A stretch of DNA of 64,000 nt from Clarkia xantiana subsp. parviflora (taxonomy: Eukaryota; Streptophyta; Magnoliopsida; Myrtales; Onagraceae): assembly GCA_036873135.1 (NCBI GenBank), contig JAPTYO010000011.1:9880747-9944746 (forward strand). Reading direction: 5' to 3'. Both the position numbers and the translations under genes were made by a program. Below the pieces are notes generated by a model. That model was given only the letters and a program-made list of their open reading frames with translations, was not told where the DNA came from and did no database searches. Below, piece by piece: positions 11,766 to 23,390 of the stretch (position 1 is its first letter; every line of letters starts with the position of its first letter).

Positions 11766-12410
11766 CATCAACAGCCTGTTTTTTTTTTCTTTGTTCATCC
11801 TCTTTCTCTTCCCTTGCCCAGCACGCCCCGGTATTGGTTTCAGTCGAGCTTGTTCCAACTCGATGAATTTCAGGACTGATGCAAGATCCAGCACGGAACC
11901 ACTAGCAGTCAGTAAAGCCTTGGCTGCTCTCCAAGACTTCGGGAGAACCCCGATGATGGCTTGAATTTTATCCCATTCACCCACCTGACCTTTTTCTTCC
12001 AGTAGTTTCAGCATTCCAAGAAGGTCGTTTACCTTTTCAAGCACACTCTTGCTAGAGCTATTTAAGCTTTCTTCCTTTGTTGGTATAAGTGGGTGTAGGA
12101 TTGTTGTCATTCCATTTTCATATTTCAGGAAGAGAGCATCCCAGATGTCCTTTGTAATCGGAACATCCTTATACATGTCATAGAAATCCAAAGACATCTC
12201 AGACAACAATACCTCTTTAGCTCTCTTATCATCTTGCTCCCATTGGAAATGGGCATACGCTAGGTCTTTGGTTAGACCAGCATCTGGGCAGCTCATGGAT
12301 TTCTTTATATGACCTATAAGGCTATGATCCTCTAACAGTGCATTGACGCGCTTGCTCCACGAGTCGTAGTTCGTCTCAATCAAAAGCTCATTAGCACAAG
12401 ATGATGTCAT
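11754..12410 (-). pseudogene. Copia A gag
   Basis: A 218-codon ORF with the Copia gag pattern (ETNYDSWSKRVNALLEDH, DIWDALFLKYEN, VLDLASVLKFIELEQ). No CCHC zinc knuckle is visible; a basic stretch (GKRKRMNKEKK) follows instead. It ends in a shifted frame at an A run near 11780. Copia B keeps gag and protease in one phase, so a homopolymer indel broke this copy. The gap of more than 2 kb to its 5' LTR side is leader sequence interrupted by Copia B. Confidence 0.85.
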
Positions 12411-13899
12411 CTATGCTGTTATTCGTTACTAAACACGTTGATGATTATACAAAATCAGGGAAACAATAACATTTTGAGAAAGAATTGCATACTTCAAATA
12501 TCTATTAAGATGGAATCCGACAAATAATGATTCTTCACTCATCTAAACCAACCGACCACCAGTAAATCAATGGAATATGGCTGTGAAAGAGTTCACATTA
12601 TCGTCGTCTTCTATCCAATAGATCAGTCTTTTAAAATGGTTTTAATCGCAAATTACCGGAACGGGGATTTTAAAACAAGCATACCCGATCTTGGCTTTCC
12701 CAAGGCCTTTTTTATTTTGGAAAAATATTCCGATGAAATCACTCATGCATATATAATTCTACCATCCATGTAAATTATCATACGCCAGTAACATTCATCA
12801 CACAAACCACACTCATGCTTACGCGTCATGCGTCTAATGTTCCGAGGAACTCATGCTTGCATTTATAATTCTACTTCCAAGTAAATTATCAAATGCGGCT
12901 ACATCCTCAACATTCTAGCATACGTGTTAAACATGAAACTTCCACATCAATCATACAATTTGGCGACTGGTTTTCGATTTTAAAATAATTTTAAACATTA
13001 GGGGCTGATTTGTAATTCATGCTTATATTCAATTACGCAACATTCTAGACATGAATCCTAGGCATTTACAACCATCACAGCATGTCTATCCTAGTGCGCA
13101 AACCATATATTTAACCAGGGCTCCGCCCCCAACATGCAATATCCAGCTAGCTTGACTCAGTCAAGACAACATTTCTAATCATGCATGAATATATATTGAA
13201 TAATAAACAATTGCAATTCAGCCCACTAATCAATCCAGCCCCAAAAACATGTATCTCCGAGATCCATCCCCATAATCGAAACAAGGCATAAAGGTTATCA
13301 ACCCTTGAGCACTGTGCATGCCATTTAAGCGTTCAAAACATTTGGATTTTAAAACTTGACCTCCCTATTTTAATTGACTTGAATTCGGTTTTGAAAATTC
13401 AGTTCGGTTCAGTCAATTTCGGTCCGGTTTGGTTCGCTTCGGTCAAAAAATTATGGTTTGGGTCCGCTCGATGTAAAATCCGATTCGGTTCGGTCCGATT
13501 TTAATTTTAAAATCTGGTTCGGTACGAACCGGTCCAATAAAATAGGGTTCGTTTCTGTTCAACACACAAAACTGGTTCGATTAGATCCACTAAGTTACCC
13601 CGATCCGACCAGACCCGATTAGGTCGAAACGATTGAGAAAATCCAGTTCGGTTCAATTCGTCCCGGTCTGACATATTGCATAGGCCCAATAATTAAAACC
13701 AAAAAGGATTGGGCCGAGATGTTTACTTGTGGCCTATGTAGGGTTTTGAAGTCCATTAAAAATATTTAACTTAGCCACCAAGTAACATTAACTATATAAA
13801 ATAATTTCCAATATTAAATATATATATATATATATTTCAGCCAACATCATAACATATATATATTTATTTCCAAGATTCTATCTTTAAGATTAAATCAAT

Positions 13900-13973
<74 letters not shown>

Positions 13974-14417
13974 ATCATAACATATAAATATATATTTTAT
14001 TTATTGTCAATATCTTAAATAGGGAATCACATATATTGACAATATATTTTCTCAATCTTTTAGAAAACTAAATCTATCAATAATATCTTTAACCCTATTA
14101 AATATTTAGATATATTGATAGTTATATATATTTCTATATATTAATGTGAATCTATCGTAATGTTTCCAATTATAGATATATTGTTACCTAGAATAAAAGT
14201 TAAAATATGGTAAACAATATATTATCAATTTCGGCCGAAATTAGCTTTCTTGGAGCCTAAGAAATTAAACATTTTACCTTGTTAATTTTCCTAGGGTTCG
14301 GCCGAAACACTATATTGGAAACAAGTGGTCAAATTTTAATAAGATCTACAATCCAATGTTCGATTTTGATAAATATCACCTTTTTTCTTGAAGATCATGA
14401 ACATCAAATTTACCAAG
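12411..14417 (-). other. Copia A 5' leader
   Basis: AT-rich leader with no gene. Positions about 12720-13650 have no counterpart in the otherwise similar Copia B leader. That block includes a run of CGGTTCGGT-like motifs (13390-13660). The last part (13680-14417) again matches Copia B. The leader resumes at 32636. Confidence 0.6.
13905..13970. repeat. (AT)n microsatellite
   Basis: About 33 uninterrupted AT units. A shorter tract at the same place in Copia B (31377-31422) shows the repeat was present in the shared ancestor. Confidence 0.95.
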
Positions 14418-15016
14418 TGTTAGATTACGGGGAGTAATCACTACGGAAACTTAAACATGGTATGTGCTAGTAATATCAATTACGCAGCTGAAAGTTTACA
14501 CATACCTCAAGAGTTACCGTAGTCCAAGATCCTTGCTTGAGGGAGTTCGCGATCCTCCGGACGGGACCCGTAGAGATTCTTGTTAGAGAAGCTCTATGTG
14601 GTGCTTCTCCACAGCAAAGCCTCTTATCGATTCTTGGCACTGGGACAGATCTCTGGAGAGTTTGCTCGAAAGAAATTTGGCACACCCTTGGTGATATATG
14701 TGGTTCGGTCGAAACACCTTGGTGTGGGATGAGAGTTTTTCTCTCTAAAACTCTCTTGTGAGGGAATTATGATTAACCCTAAAATTTCTCTAACACCTCT
14801 TATTTATAGGAGGAGTAAAGTGGACAAAAGTCCACTTTACCCCAACCATAAATTCGGCCGGCCTATGTATTTTGGGAGGCCCAATTTTGGGTCTCCCATG
14901 TCAATTGGGATTTGGGTCTGGCCCAATTACCCTAATGTGACATTTACCCAAGTTCATTAGGTAAACTATACATATTATGGGCTACCAATTACGGCGCCCA
15001 TCACCATATGCTTACA
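14418..15016 (-). repeat. Copia B 3' LTR
   Basis: 599 bp, starting TGTTAGATTACGGGG and ending CATATGCTTACA. It is distinguished from Copia A by CTACGGAAACTTAAAC near its left end, shared with the partner at 32030-32630. Confidence 0.88.
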
Positions 15017-16305
15017 GCTCCCTCTCGCCGGAATGGGAGGGTGCCTATTAATGTATTGTTATCCAAATCCGCATCAATATTTCTCCCATTTGATCTGCTC
15101 CATGCTTCCGAATATTTCTTACGAGGTTTGCTGTGCGACCGACGAATACGACGGGCATCGTGCTACTCTTCTGTTAGGAGTATTGTAGCGCCTGCGGAAC
15201 GTTGATTCCCTCTTCTTTAATCAACCCGTTATAAACAACATTTATATACTGTACAGTGCTGTATCCTAGGTCAACTGATAATTCTCCATTTGCCTAGTTT
15301 CCACATCATGGCCTATTAGAGTTAGAAGGCGCTCTGGTGGGATCCTCGCCGACAGAAAAAGATTGCAGTCAGTTTGATAATGATGAAGTAGAAGGGACAG
15401 AAGATGAAGTAGAAGGGATGCGAGTCACTCCCCTCTATTCATTCTCTCCCACGCGCCCCTTTGGGGAACACTTCTCCAAGGCATCCGTGCAGGTATTCAC
15501 AACCTTCAATTGATATTCGGTTAGTGACCACCTAGTGAATACAAGAATCGGTGAATTATAGGTGAACTTGACCATCCCCGTCGCTCCTACCCTTAGTCAA
15601 ACCAACCGGTTTCCAAGACGTGGTCACTGGGCCTTTTTGTTCAGCACTACACTCGTACGCCGGGAAGCGAGCATTGAGCCTGACCTTAGGTATAAGTTCT
15701 GAGTCCATGAGGATACTTCGGGTGCCTCTTCATAAGGCTCCCGGGATCAATCACACACTCGAGGTGAAGAAGTTTGCGCCCACCAGAATCACAAGGATTC
15801 CTTTCTAGCACAACCGAGCTATGACCCCGTGGTTGGACGTGGCACGCGTAGTATGAAGCACGCGTTGATAGCATACCTGAAACTTTTGGGTTGACAAGAA
15901 AAGGATATGTCAATCATGCTATCACATATTCTTATCTGCCCAGAATATTGTTAAATGACGAACGAAGTTCATCACGGCAATATGCGAGACGAAGATCACG
16001 TCGAGTTACTTCGAAACTAGATAATCGTCTTGCTTAATCAGTTTTATCCCCTTGACTCGTAGCCAATATTGTTTGGTGGAGGCCTCCCGCCATCACAAGA
16101 CGACCGTACCTGTATGACTAGGTAAGGCCTACATTCGACATAGTTTGGCAGAGGATTGTATCCTCCTACGACTTAGTTTATGGACCGTAAATCTGATGTA
16201 ATCAAAACATTATGACGTCGATTGATCATAAACTCGGTTGCAATTCTTTCTCTTACAAAATGTAACTTTCTAATATCAAAATGCTATCACAGATACATGC
16301 CATTT
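15017..16305 (-). other. Copia B 3' untranslated region
   Basis: Matches 7037-8169 of Copia A except for an extra block of about 150 bp at 15302-15470, which contains GATGAAGTAGAAGGGA twice. No gene is seen. Confidence 0.55.
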
Positions 16306-18329
16306 CTAAACCCTACGCAATCTAAGCAGTTTTACATTATTTTCGAATATCTCCCTGCGTAGTGGTTTAGTTAATGGGCCCGCAATCATATTATCAGTGG
16401 ACAAGTATTCCATAGTGATTATATTGTCTTCTACCATGAATTTAGCATAAAAAATATTTCACATCAATGTGTTTGGTCCTACTATGGTACTTCGGATTCT
16501 TAACTGCCGCAATGGCTGCCTGACTGTCAGAGAACACCTTCACAGGTTTACTTTCGATGTCACCATTAAGCAGCGTAGTAAGAAGCCTTTTCAACCAGAC
16601 TGCTTCCTGTGCATTCTTAGAGAGAGCTACGAATTCCGATTCCATCGTTGACAGCGCGCATAGGTTTGCTTCTTGCTCGTCCATGAAATGTCGGCTTTAG
16701 CAAGGAGGAACACTCGTCCAGTGGTGGACTTACGATCATCCGGATTGCTACCATGGTCGGCGTCACTGTAACCGATCAATTCTAACTTCCCGCCCTCATA
16801 GCACAGAGCATAGTTGGCAGTACCTTTCAGATAACGAAATATTCGTTTTACAGCTTTTAAATGTTGATAGCCAGGATCTGACTGGAAACGTGCTACTAGG
16901 CCCACGGCATAACAGATATCCGGACGGGTGCATTGCATGCCGTACATCAAACTACCAACCATGCTTAAATATTCTGCACCCTTCATCTGTTCGCGCTCTG
17001 CCAGGTTCTTGGGGCCGTCACGTTTAGACAGTGCGCACCCAAACTTGAACATTTTTCAACCATCGGCGTATCCACAGGTTTGGCATCCTGTTATTTGAAC
17101 ATTTTCAACAGCTTGTTGATATATGCTTTTTGAGACAGACACAATTTCCGGGTAGCCTGATCTCTAGCAATTTTAATGCCTAAGATATACGTAGCCTCTC
17201 CCATGTCTTTCATCTCAAATACAGATGCTAACCAGGACTTTGACTTATTCATGAAACTATGTCGTTTGCAGCAATGAGTATGTCGTCCACGTATAAGGTT
17301 AAGATAACATATTTGGACCCGGAGGTCTTATCATACACGCACGGATCCTCGTGAAGATTCACGAATCCGTTCCCTACGATTTCCTCGTGGAATCTGCGGT
17401 ACCATTGCCGAGACGACTGTTTAAGACCGTAGATAGACCTTTGGAGTTTACAAACTTTACGTTTATTACCAGGAGTAATGAAACCCTCCGGTTGCTCCAT
17501 GTAGATCTCTTCCTCCAGGTTTTTGTGGAGGAATGCGGTCTTAACATCCATTTGGTGCAGCTCGAGATCGAGACTTGCGACTAAGGCCATAATGGCCCGT
17601 ACTGTGGTGTAATGCACAATTGGTGAGTATGTTTCATCAAAATCCACTATGTGAAGTTGGGTATATCCTTTCGCAACAAGTCGGGTTTTGTATCGCTTGA
17701 CCTTCCCATCAGCGGTGAGTTTCAATTTGAGAACCCACTTGGCTCCTATGGCCCTGCGTCCATCAAGTAAATCAACTAAAGACCATACCGAATTGGCTTT
17801 CATTGACGAGATCTCCTCCTCCATTTCATTTCTCCATTCCTTTGCCTGAGGTCCTTCCAACGCTTCTTGAACCGTTACCGGTTCGTCAACATATGTTAAA
17901 GTGAATATTTCTCCTCTCTCGATGAGAAACTTCTTAGTTGAAGTTTTATGCCTTTGACTACGTTTAGGCTCGTTGTTCCCATCTTGAGTCTGAACAATAC
18001 TCCCACTTGGAACAATGCTTCCGATCGGAGCATCACTCCCACTGGGAATAAGTGCAGTGCTCGAACCTTCTCCTACAACCTTCCTTGGTCGACCTCTTGG
18101 TCTTGGGATTCTATATCCGAGATTAATTCCTTGATCACTAGGATTCGGAACCAAGTTGGTCGGTATACTCCCACTGGAAACAATGGGCAGTGTCGGTGGT
18201 TGCGGTATCGGTTCGGTAACATGATTATCATGTTCAACTTGATTCGTCCCTACAGCAACAACGATTGTGGTAGGGTTTATTCCTCCCACTGGATTTACTA
18301 TGAAAATGTTCCCATTCTCATTTACCATG
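16306..18329 (-). pseudogene. Copia B pol, RT and RNase H part
   Basis: A long open piece (17249-18328) holds the end of the integrase tail and the RT: DGRRAIGAKWVLKLKL, HQMDVKTAFLHKNLEEE, YGLKQSSRQWYRRF and an intact YVDDILIAAND. A one-base change then shifts the frame. RNase H follows in 16627-17052 (GSLMYGMQCTRPDICY, GYSDADHGSNPDDRKST) and 16442-16684 (ALSTMESEFVALSK, RTKHIDVKYF) with further shifts, ending at TAG 16306-16308. The upstream part of the same polyprotein is at 28603-30831, across G1. Confidence 0.88.
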
Positions 18330-18631
18330 TGTTAGGTTCTAAGTCTCGGGTCAACGGGCGGTCGACCTAAGCCTTATTCCTCACTGGAGATCTTGCGGAT
18401 TCGGTGCTCTTGAGTCTTGTCGTCTTAGCCCGTGTCTTTCTGTCCTTCGCCTTCGCTTCTCTTCTCGCCCTGCAAGAGGGGCAATACCAGGCACGGAGGG
18501 GGGGGGTGGTGCCTGATGTACCCTCTCCGATGCCTAAGTCAGTACGGTATTTGTAGAGAGATAAAGCTAGAGAGATGTCAGAGCTAAATTATGCACTTTG
18601 CCAAGATGATCAAATGAATGGTGGGAGAGTT

Positions 18632-18642
18632 GTATTTATAGG
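18632..18642 (-). promoter_or_regulatory. TATA box of the G1 LTR
   Basis: The minus strand reads CCTATAAATAC, preceded by the palindrome cluster. The same CCTATAAATA occurs in the G3 LTR at the matching place. Confidence 0.6.
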
Positions 18643-18821
18643 CAATGGTGTCATTAAGGTGACTTAATGACATCGTTAACCTTTAAACACAATTAATTAT
18701 CCCTTAATCACGTAATTAAGACCTTAAGGCACGGAGAAGGTTGGCGGAAATAAACCGAGTATGGGAGTCGAAAAATGGTGTCGGGGCACTTGGGGGGGAG
18801 GAAAATCCGACCCCCAAGGGT

Positions 18822-18928
18822 AGGGGTTGGGTGTGGCCACCCAACCCCTCCCTAGGGGAGATCGGGTTGGCTGACCCGATCTCTCCTAGGGGAGGTCGGG
18901 TGTGGCCACCCGACCTCACCTAGGTGAG
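18822..18928. promoter_or_regulatory. Cluster of four palindromes in the G1 U3
   Basis: Four back-to-back inverted repeats. 18822-18849 has 12-bp arms with loop TGGC. 18851-18890 has 17-bp arms with one mismatch and loop TGGCTG. 18892-18917 has 11-bp arms with loop TGGC. 18915-18928 is CTCACCTAGGTGAG, a perfect palindrome. The cluster is repeated in the right LTR near 28340-28447. It lies 155-262 bp from the U3 start, upstream of TATA. Possible roles are enhancer, protein-binding array or hairpin; none is shown. Confidence 0.7.
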
Positions 18929-19083
18929 TTTACCTCGGTCCGGATGAGTATTTCGGCCTCGTCCGGACCGTTGGTGTTTCAGCGGGGTGTTTGGGTCGAA
19001 GTTTCGATTTACAATCATTAACGGGGTGATCAAAATAAAACGATTCGGAAGTCAACGGGTTCAAATTGGGCGTATATCCATCA

Positions 19084-20659
19084 CATGCCCCCGAGTCAAC
19101 CAATGGCCTGACCCTTGATTGACTCTATTTTAGGATGGTATGACACGCGCAATTTGAAACCGGGATTTTACCTTTTGTCGGAATACTTACTTACCCATGG
19201 ATGCGTGTCTCTGACCCTGCCCCCTGCCTTATACGATGGAGGAATTGCAAACGTCAGAATAGCACGGATACTTGAAAAATAATAAATCTATCCCTGCCAT
19301 GGGCGTATACTTGAAAAATATATGCTCTCATGGGGATGTAATACGAATACAGCTAAACGGGTCCATGCTTCAATTTCATGTCGGGGTAAGTCTAAATGGA
19401 GAAAAATTTTAATTTTGGTCTAAAATTTTTCTAAGTATGGGATGCTTAAAAATAAACCCATGGGGTGTTAACTTGAGTGGAAATAAGCCTAACCATAGTC
19501 TAAGGGAGGTAAAGATGACAGTTTTCCTTTAACCCTTAGATCTCATCTAATTTTAAATGAAGGGTTGTGATTATGTCACTTTAAAAAACCCTACACCTTT
19601 TCAAATATATAGAGGAGTAAAGAAATTACCTCACTTAGCCACCATTGTCATCTTTTCCTTTTTTCTCACACTTGGAGACCAAGGGAGGAATTCTTGCACC
19701 CCAAGGGAGAGGGCCGGCCAAAATTCTAGTGAGGGACCAAGAATTCCGGCCAGCACGGACACGGCGGCACGGTCCTAAGGCGACGGCAGCAACTCCCGGC
19801 GGCACGAAGGAGGCGAGGCGGTCTGATAGCTCGAGGCGGCGTGGACCAAGGCGAGGACGGTGGTCGACGGCGAAGCTGTCCCGGACGACGACAGCACCTG
19901 GTCCGGCGGGGGTGGTCGACAGCGAGGCGGAGCAGCTCCGGCGTGACCTAGGGCGGCTTCCGGCGACGGAGGGGCCTGGTTTCCGGCGATCTTCAAACTC
20001 GAATTCCGGACCCGTTTATCATATCGGGTCGGGTTTTCCGAAGGTCCAATCTTTTCCTTTTCGTTACCGTGTAAAATGTTGATACTTGAATTGCCGATTC
20101 TTGATTGCCCATGCTTGATTGTCGACGTTTGTCATGTGATGATCGTTTGGATTTTTGATTCGTGATTGCCGTAGTTAACCGCCGATTTGGGGAAATTTTT
20201 TTGACCGGTCATCCGGAGATATTTTTTTTTTGTCCGGTTGAACTATTCCCGTTTTGAATTTGATGTCGAGGCGCCATTTGTGTGTTGATTTCCGTTGGAG
20301 GGCGTAATTGTAATTTTGTCCGAGAACTGATTTTCGGTTCGAACAAAATTGTCCGATTTGGTTGTCGTGGTGTCTTTGGCGCGTGTTTGTTATCTTTGTT
20401 GGGTGCCTTCAAATCTTTGGTTGTTGTTTGTCGGGTACCGGCGTATGCTCGGTCTTTCCGGAAGTTTTCTTGTTTTGACATCTGTCGTGCCGTGGCAGGT
20501 ACTGTATTCGTGGTGGTGTCCCCGTACGCAAACTCTGCAAAGGCGTTACATCCTTCGAAGGATGAGTAAGTTTCTCTTTCTCTTCTATTCGTCGCACTAC
20601 TTCCTTTCCTGTCATTAGCTTAGTTTCGAAATCTGAGCCGAGGTGTTAGTCGGAGCCTG
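19084..20659 (+). promoter_or_regulatory. G1 polypurine tract and probable promoter/5' leader of the antisense gene
   Basis: The first bases, on the minus strand, give ACTCGGGGGCATG, the polypurine tract next to the 3' LTR. On the plus strand, AAATATATAGAGG at 19603-19615 looks like a TATA box for the antisense gene. It is followed by a very GC-rich segment (about 19700-20000, with GGCCGGCC-type motifs) and then a T-rich stretch resembling a 5' UTR intron. GC-rich segments occupy the same place in G2 (43150-43280) and G3 (61730-61850). The ORF at 19645-20082 is compositional and I do not call it a gene. Confidence 0.45.
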
Positions 20660-22978
20660 ATGCGAACTTTGGGATTTCCCGCTGCCTTTGATTTAGGTCT
20701 TGCTGCTTTGTCGGAGAACTACCTGACTAGGTCTGACTATAACGAGCACGTTACTTTAGGTGATATTTGCCCCTTAGATGAGCCTTTATATCCATTCCTC
20801 CCTTCCTTGGGGAATACTCGCCAGACAGTGACAGAGCCCCCCAGGGGGAAGGTCGTTGTTTACCCCTCCCAGATTCGATTTGGGTTGCGGCTGCCTTATC
20901 GCGATGATCTTGTAGAATTGAGTAGGTTCTTTAGGATCTCCCCTGTGAACCTTGCTCCTAGTGCTATCCGTGTCTGGGTGGGCTTCCGGGTGTTATGCCA
21001 CTGGTACTCCTGGAAGTATTCACTGGTCTTGTTCCGATGCTTCTATCGATTCCAATATCAGAGGAAGGTAGGCTTTGCGAGTTTTGTAACTCGCCATCCA
21101 TCCCTCAAAGATTCCCGATTTGCTGACTTCGGGTTGAGCGGGGTCGAGGGGAATACTTCTCTTCGCTTCGTGGCCCGGAGCGATAACTCAGCGAGCCACT
21201 GGGCCAAACATTATTTCTTCATTACGGATCGATATGTTACTTGGTCGGTCTTGAATGAGGATCGGTCAGACGGCTGGCCTGCCTTTGGGGAGTTCTCTTC
21301 TGCGGATTTAGAGACTATGAAGGCCATCTATGAGAGCAACAGGACCCAGTCATACTGCCCCGTGTCCTTAGTGACCGAGACGGATCTTTATGAGGCAGGG
21401 ATCAGTTTGACTCTTGACTCCGGGGGTTCGGTATGTTACTTAGTCTTCTCATCTACATTTACTTTTTGGTTTTCCCTTGTAGGTTGGTTTCACGGGAAAA
21501 CATATAACGTGCAGGCGGCACCGGTCGATCTGAGCAAGAGGAGGGCTCCATCTAGCTCTATCCTGAAGAAGTCCCCTATGCTTGGGAAAACTGCTGGGGC
21601 CTCTGGTATACTTCCTTTTCTTTGCCTCTTTATGGTATACTTGTGTTTTTCTTACCTTGTTTTTCTTGCATTGCTAGGGCACTCTCCCCTGGTGACCGAT
21701 AGGGTTGTCTCCGTAGGCAAGGGCTCTGGACCTTCTAAGTCCAAGTCGCGGAGGTCCGACTCTGAGGCCGGGGCCTTGGCTGTCAAGAGGAAGAAAGCTG
21801 TAGATCCTCCTCCGCCTGTTGTTCGTCCCCCGACCCTGTCTCGCGACAAAGAGATGGTGGTCGAAGAGGCGCCTTCCCGAGCTGATAAAGGGAAGCGACC
21901 TGTTGGTGATGGTGGAGTGGTTACTGGTTCTCCATCCCCTGCCCCCCAGCCGAGGGCACGGTCGTCAAGTTCGATCTTCTCTCTGTCACTGATGTTTCTA
22001 TGTTTGTATTTTTCTTTATCATGCTTTGTTTGTATAGGTGGGCCTCCGGCTTTAAGTCGGAAGGATTTCACGCGCCTTACCGACGAGGATATCGTTGGGT
22101 CTGAGTGGACTCCTTTTGCTGGGTTGAAGGAGTTCCACCTTGATAGCGGGTCTTCCTTGCGCACTCCGGAGGTTGGTATCCGTGTGCTTCGCGGTGCCAT
22201 CCCTCCTGGTGATCGTGCTGCTCAGCCTAAGTCTCCTAGGGAGACCCGGCGGTTCGTTCAGGGTGTACTATCCCGTTATGTGCCTGTGAGTGGTGTCTCG
22301 CTTTCCCCTTTTTACTTTCATGTTGTTGCTTTTCCAGTTACTCATCTCTTGTTTGGTTTTCAGGGTATGTCTGACATGGTGAACATGTCATCCCTTGTGC
22401 TCGAGCTATCCGACGAGAAGAAGGCTCTTGAGGATAGCCAGGTATCCCTGAAGGCGGAGCTTGCTACTGCCACTGAGAAGGCACGCCTGTCCGATCTGAA
22501 GATGGAGGAGCTCAGGGACCAAGTGTCTTTACTTGAGACTACCGTAGGTAGCTTACGCCGGGAGGCTGAGGTCACATCTTCACTCCATTCAGAGGAGTTG
22601 CGGAAACTTGAGGCAAGGTGCCGGGCAGAGGAGAGGACTGTCGCAGTTTCTGAGTACAAGGCTTCCTCTGCCTTTACTGCTGACTACAGTGTGCGGCTTA
22701 CTCAGGAGATGAACCAGTTTGGTGAGTATCTTGTTGACCATATTTTTCGTATTGATCCTCAGTTTCCGGTTGGCGATCTGGGTGATTTTGGACCGTACGC
22801 TACTGGTTACATGGCTTTCCTTAGGGGTCAGGCTGCTGTTGTAGACGAGCCTGCCCCTACACAGGTGGATGCTACGCCTGTGGATATTGAAACTTCGGAC
22901 TCTTCCTCCTCTTCCTCTATCTCTGCTGGTGGTTCGGCCTCGGGGGGTCAGGGGGACTCCCCAGAGGGCTCTGGTTGA
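20660..22978 (+). CDS. Antisense gene of G1: Transposase_28-like ('putative gypsy type transposon') protein
   Basis: An open frame of 772 codons opposite to gag. Residues about 65-205 carry the pattern of the plant 'putative gypsy type transposon' domain: FGLRLPYRDDLVELSRFF, APSAIRVWVGFRVL, SLVLFRCFYRF, HYFFITDRYVTW. A Ser/Pro-rich, basic middle follows, then a charged coiled coil (about 575-680) and an acidic Ser-rich tail. Four T-rich stretches look like introns: 21431-21514 (GTATGT to GTGCAG), 21606-21677 (GTATAC to TGCTAG), one ending at GTATAG 22038, and 22286-22363 (GTGAGT to TTTCAG). The three with defined ends are multiples of three without stops, so the frame reads through. Related genes in G2 and G3 have stops in the matching places, supporting introns over membrane helices. 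The start is uncertain. Function unknown. Confidence 0.7.
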   Translation: MRTLGFPAAFDLGLAALSENYLTRSDYNEHVTLGDICPLDEPLYPFLPSLGNTRQTVTEPPRGKVVVYPSQIRFGLRLPYRDDLVELSRFFRISPVNLAPSAIRVWVGFRVLCHWYSWKYSLVLFRCFYRFQYQRKVGFASFVTRHPSLKDSRFADFGLSGVEGNTSLRFVARSDNSASHWAKHYFFITDRYVTWSVLNEDRSDGWPAFGEFSSADLETMKAIYESNRTQSYCPVSLVTETDLYEAGISLTLDSGGSVCYLVFSSTFTFWFSLVGWFHGKTYNVQAAPVDLSKRRAPSSSILKKSPMLGKTAGASGILPFLCLFMVYLCFSYLVFLALLGHSPLVTDRVVSVGKGSGPSKSKSRRSDSEAGALAVKRKKAVDPPPPVVRPPTLSRDKEMVVEEAPSRADKGKRPVGDGGVVTGSPSPAPQPRARSSSSIFSLSLMFLCLYFSLSCFVCIGGPPALSRKDFTRLTDEDIVGSEWTPFAGLKEFHLDSGSSLRTPEVGIRVLRGAIPPGDRAAQPKSPRETRRFVQGVLSRYVPVSGVSLSPFYFHVVAFPVTHLLFGFQGMSDMVNMSSLVLELSDEKKALEDSQVSLKAELATATEKARLSDLKMEELRDQVSLLETTVGSLRREAEVTSSLHSEELRKLEARCRAEERTVAVSEYKASSAFTADYSVRLTQEMNQFGEYLVDHIFRIDPQFPVGDLGDFGPYATGYMAFLRGQAAVVDEPAPTQVDATPVDIETSDSSSSSSISAGGSASGGQGDSPEGSG

Positions 22979-23390
22979 TGTATTGACATCTTTCTATCTT
23001 TATATATACGACCATACTCTTTCTCCTCTTTGATGGGTTGAGTATCTTTTGGGATTTCTGTAGGATTTTGTGTTGCTTTCCTTTTCGTATTGTGTTGTTG
23101 GCAGTGTGGGTCACTTGCCTTTTGATGGGTACTTCGTACGCTTTTGTATGTATTCCTTTGATTGTGGACTCTTCCTTTGGTGTGTTTCCTTTACTTATCC
23201 TTCTTTTGTGTTTTTCTTCAGTTATCCTTCTTTTGTGTTTTCCTTCATGCCATACCTGCTATCTCATCAAGAAAAAACATTATGTGTTCTTTATACAACT
23301 TTACTTTGCAATTATTTTCTCATGGGATCCTTCTTAGTATGGTGCAATGATCTCTTCTGATACCCTTTAAATGATATATACGGTATTGCT
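22979..23390 (+). other. 3' flank of the G1 antisense gene
   Basis: T-rich sequence after the stop codon, without coding signal. It probably contains the 3' UTR of the antisense gene. AAATGATATATACGG near 23369 could be a weak polyadenylation region. It ends where the tandem array starts. Confidence 0.4.

Larger units (their letters stand above)
18330..19083 (-). repeat. G1 3' LTR
   Basis: 754 bp. In element orientation it begins TGATGGATATACGC and ends CTAACA. It differs from the partner LTR mainly in G-run length, a 5-bp indel (near 18455) and a few substitutions. Confidence 0.92.

Noticed and set aside
19645..20082. 145-codon ORF upstream of the G1 antisense gene
   Set aside because: GC-driven open frame rich in Arg/Gly/Pro with a shadow on the other strand. 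The better reading is a non-coding leader exon.
20562..20659. Earlier ATGAGTAAG start for the G1 antisense gene, as in G2 and G3
   Set aside because: It is in another frame than the 772-codon ORF, and splicing at its GTAAGT to the AG at 20618 gives an early stop. The N-terminus of this copy may be damaged, so 20660 was used.
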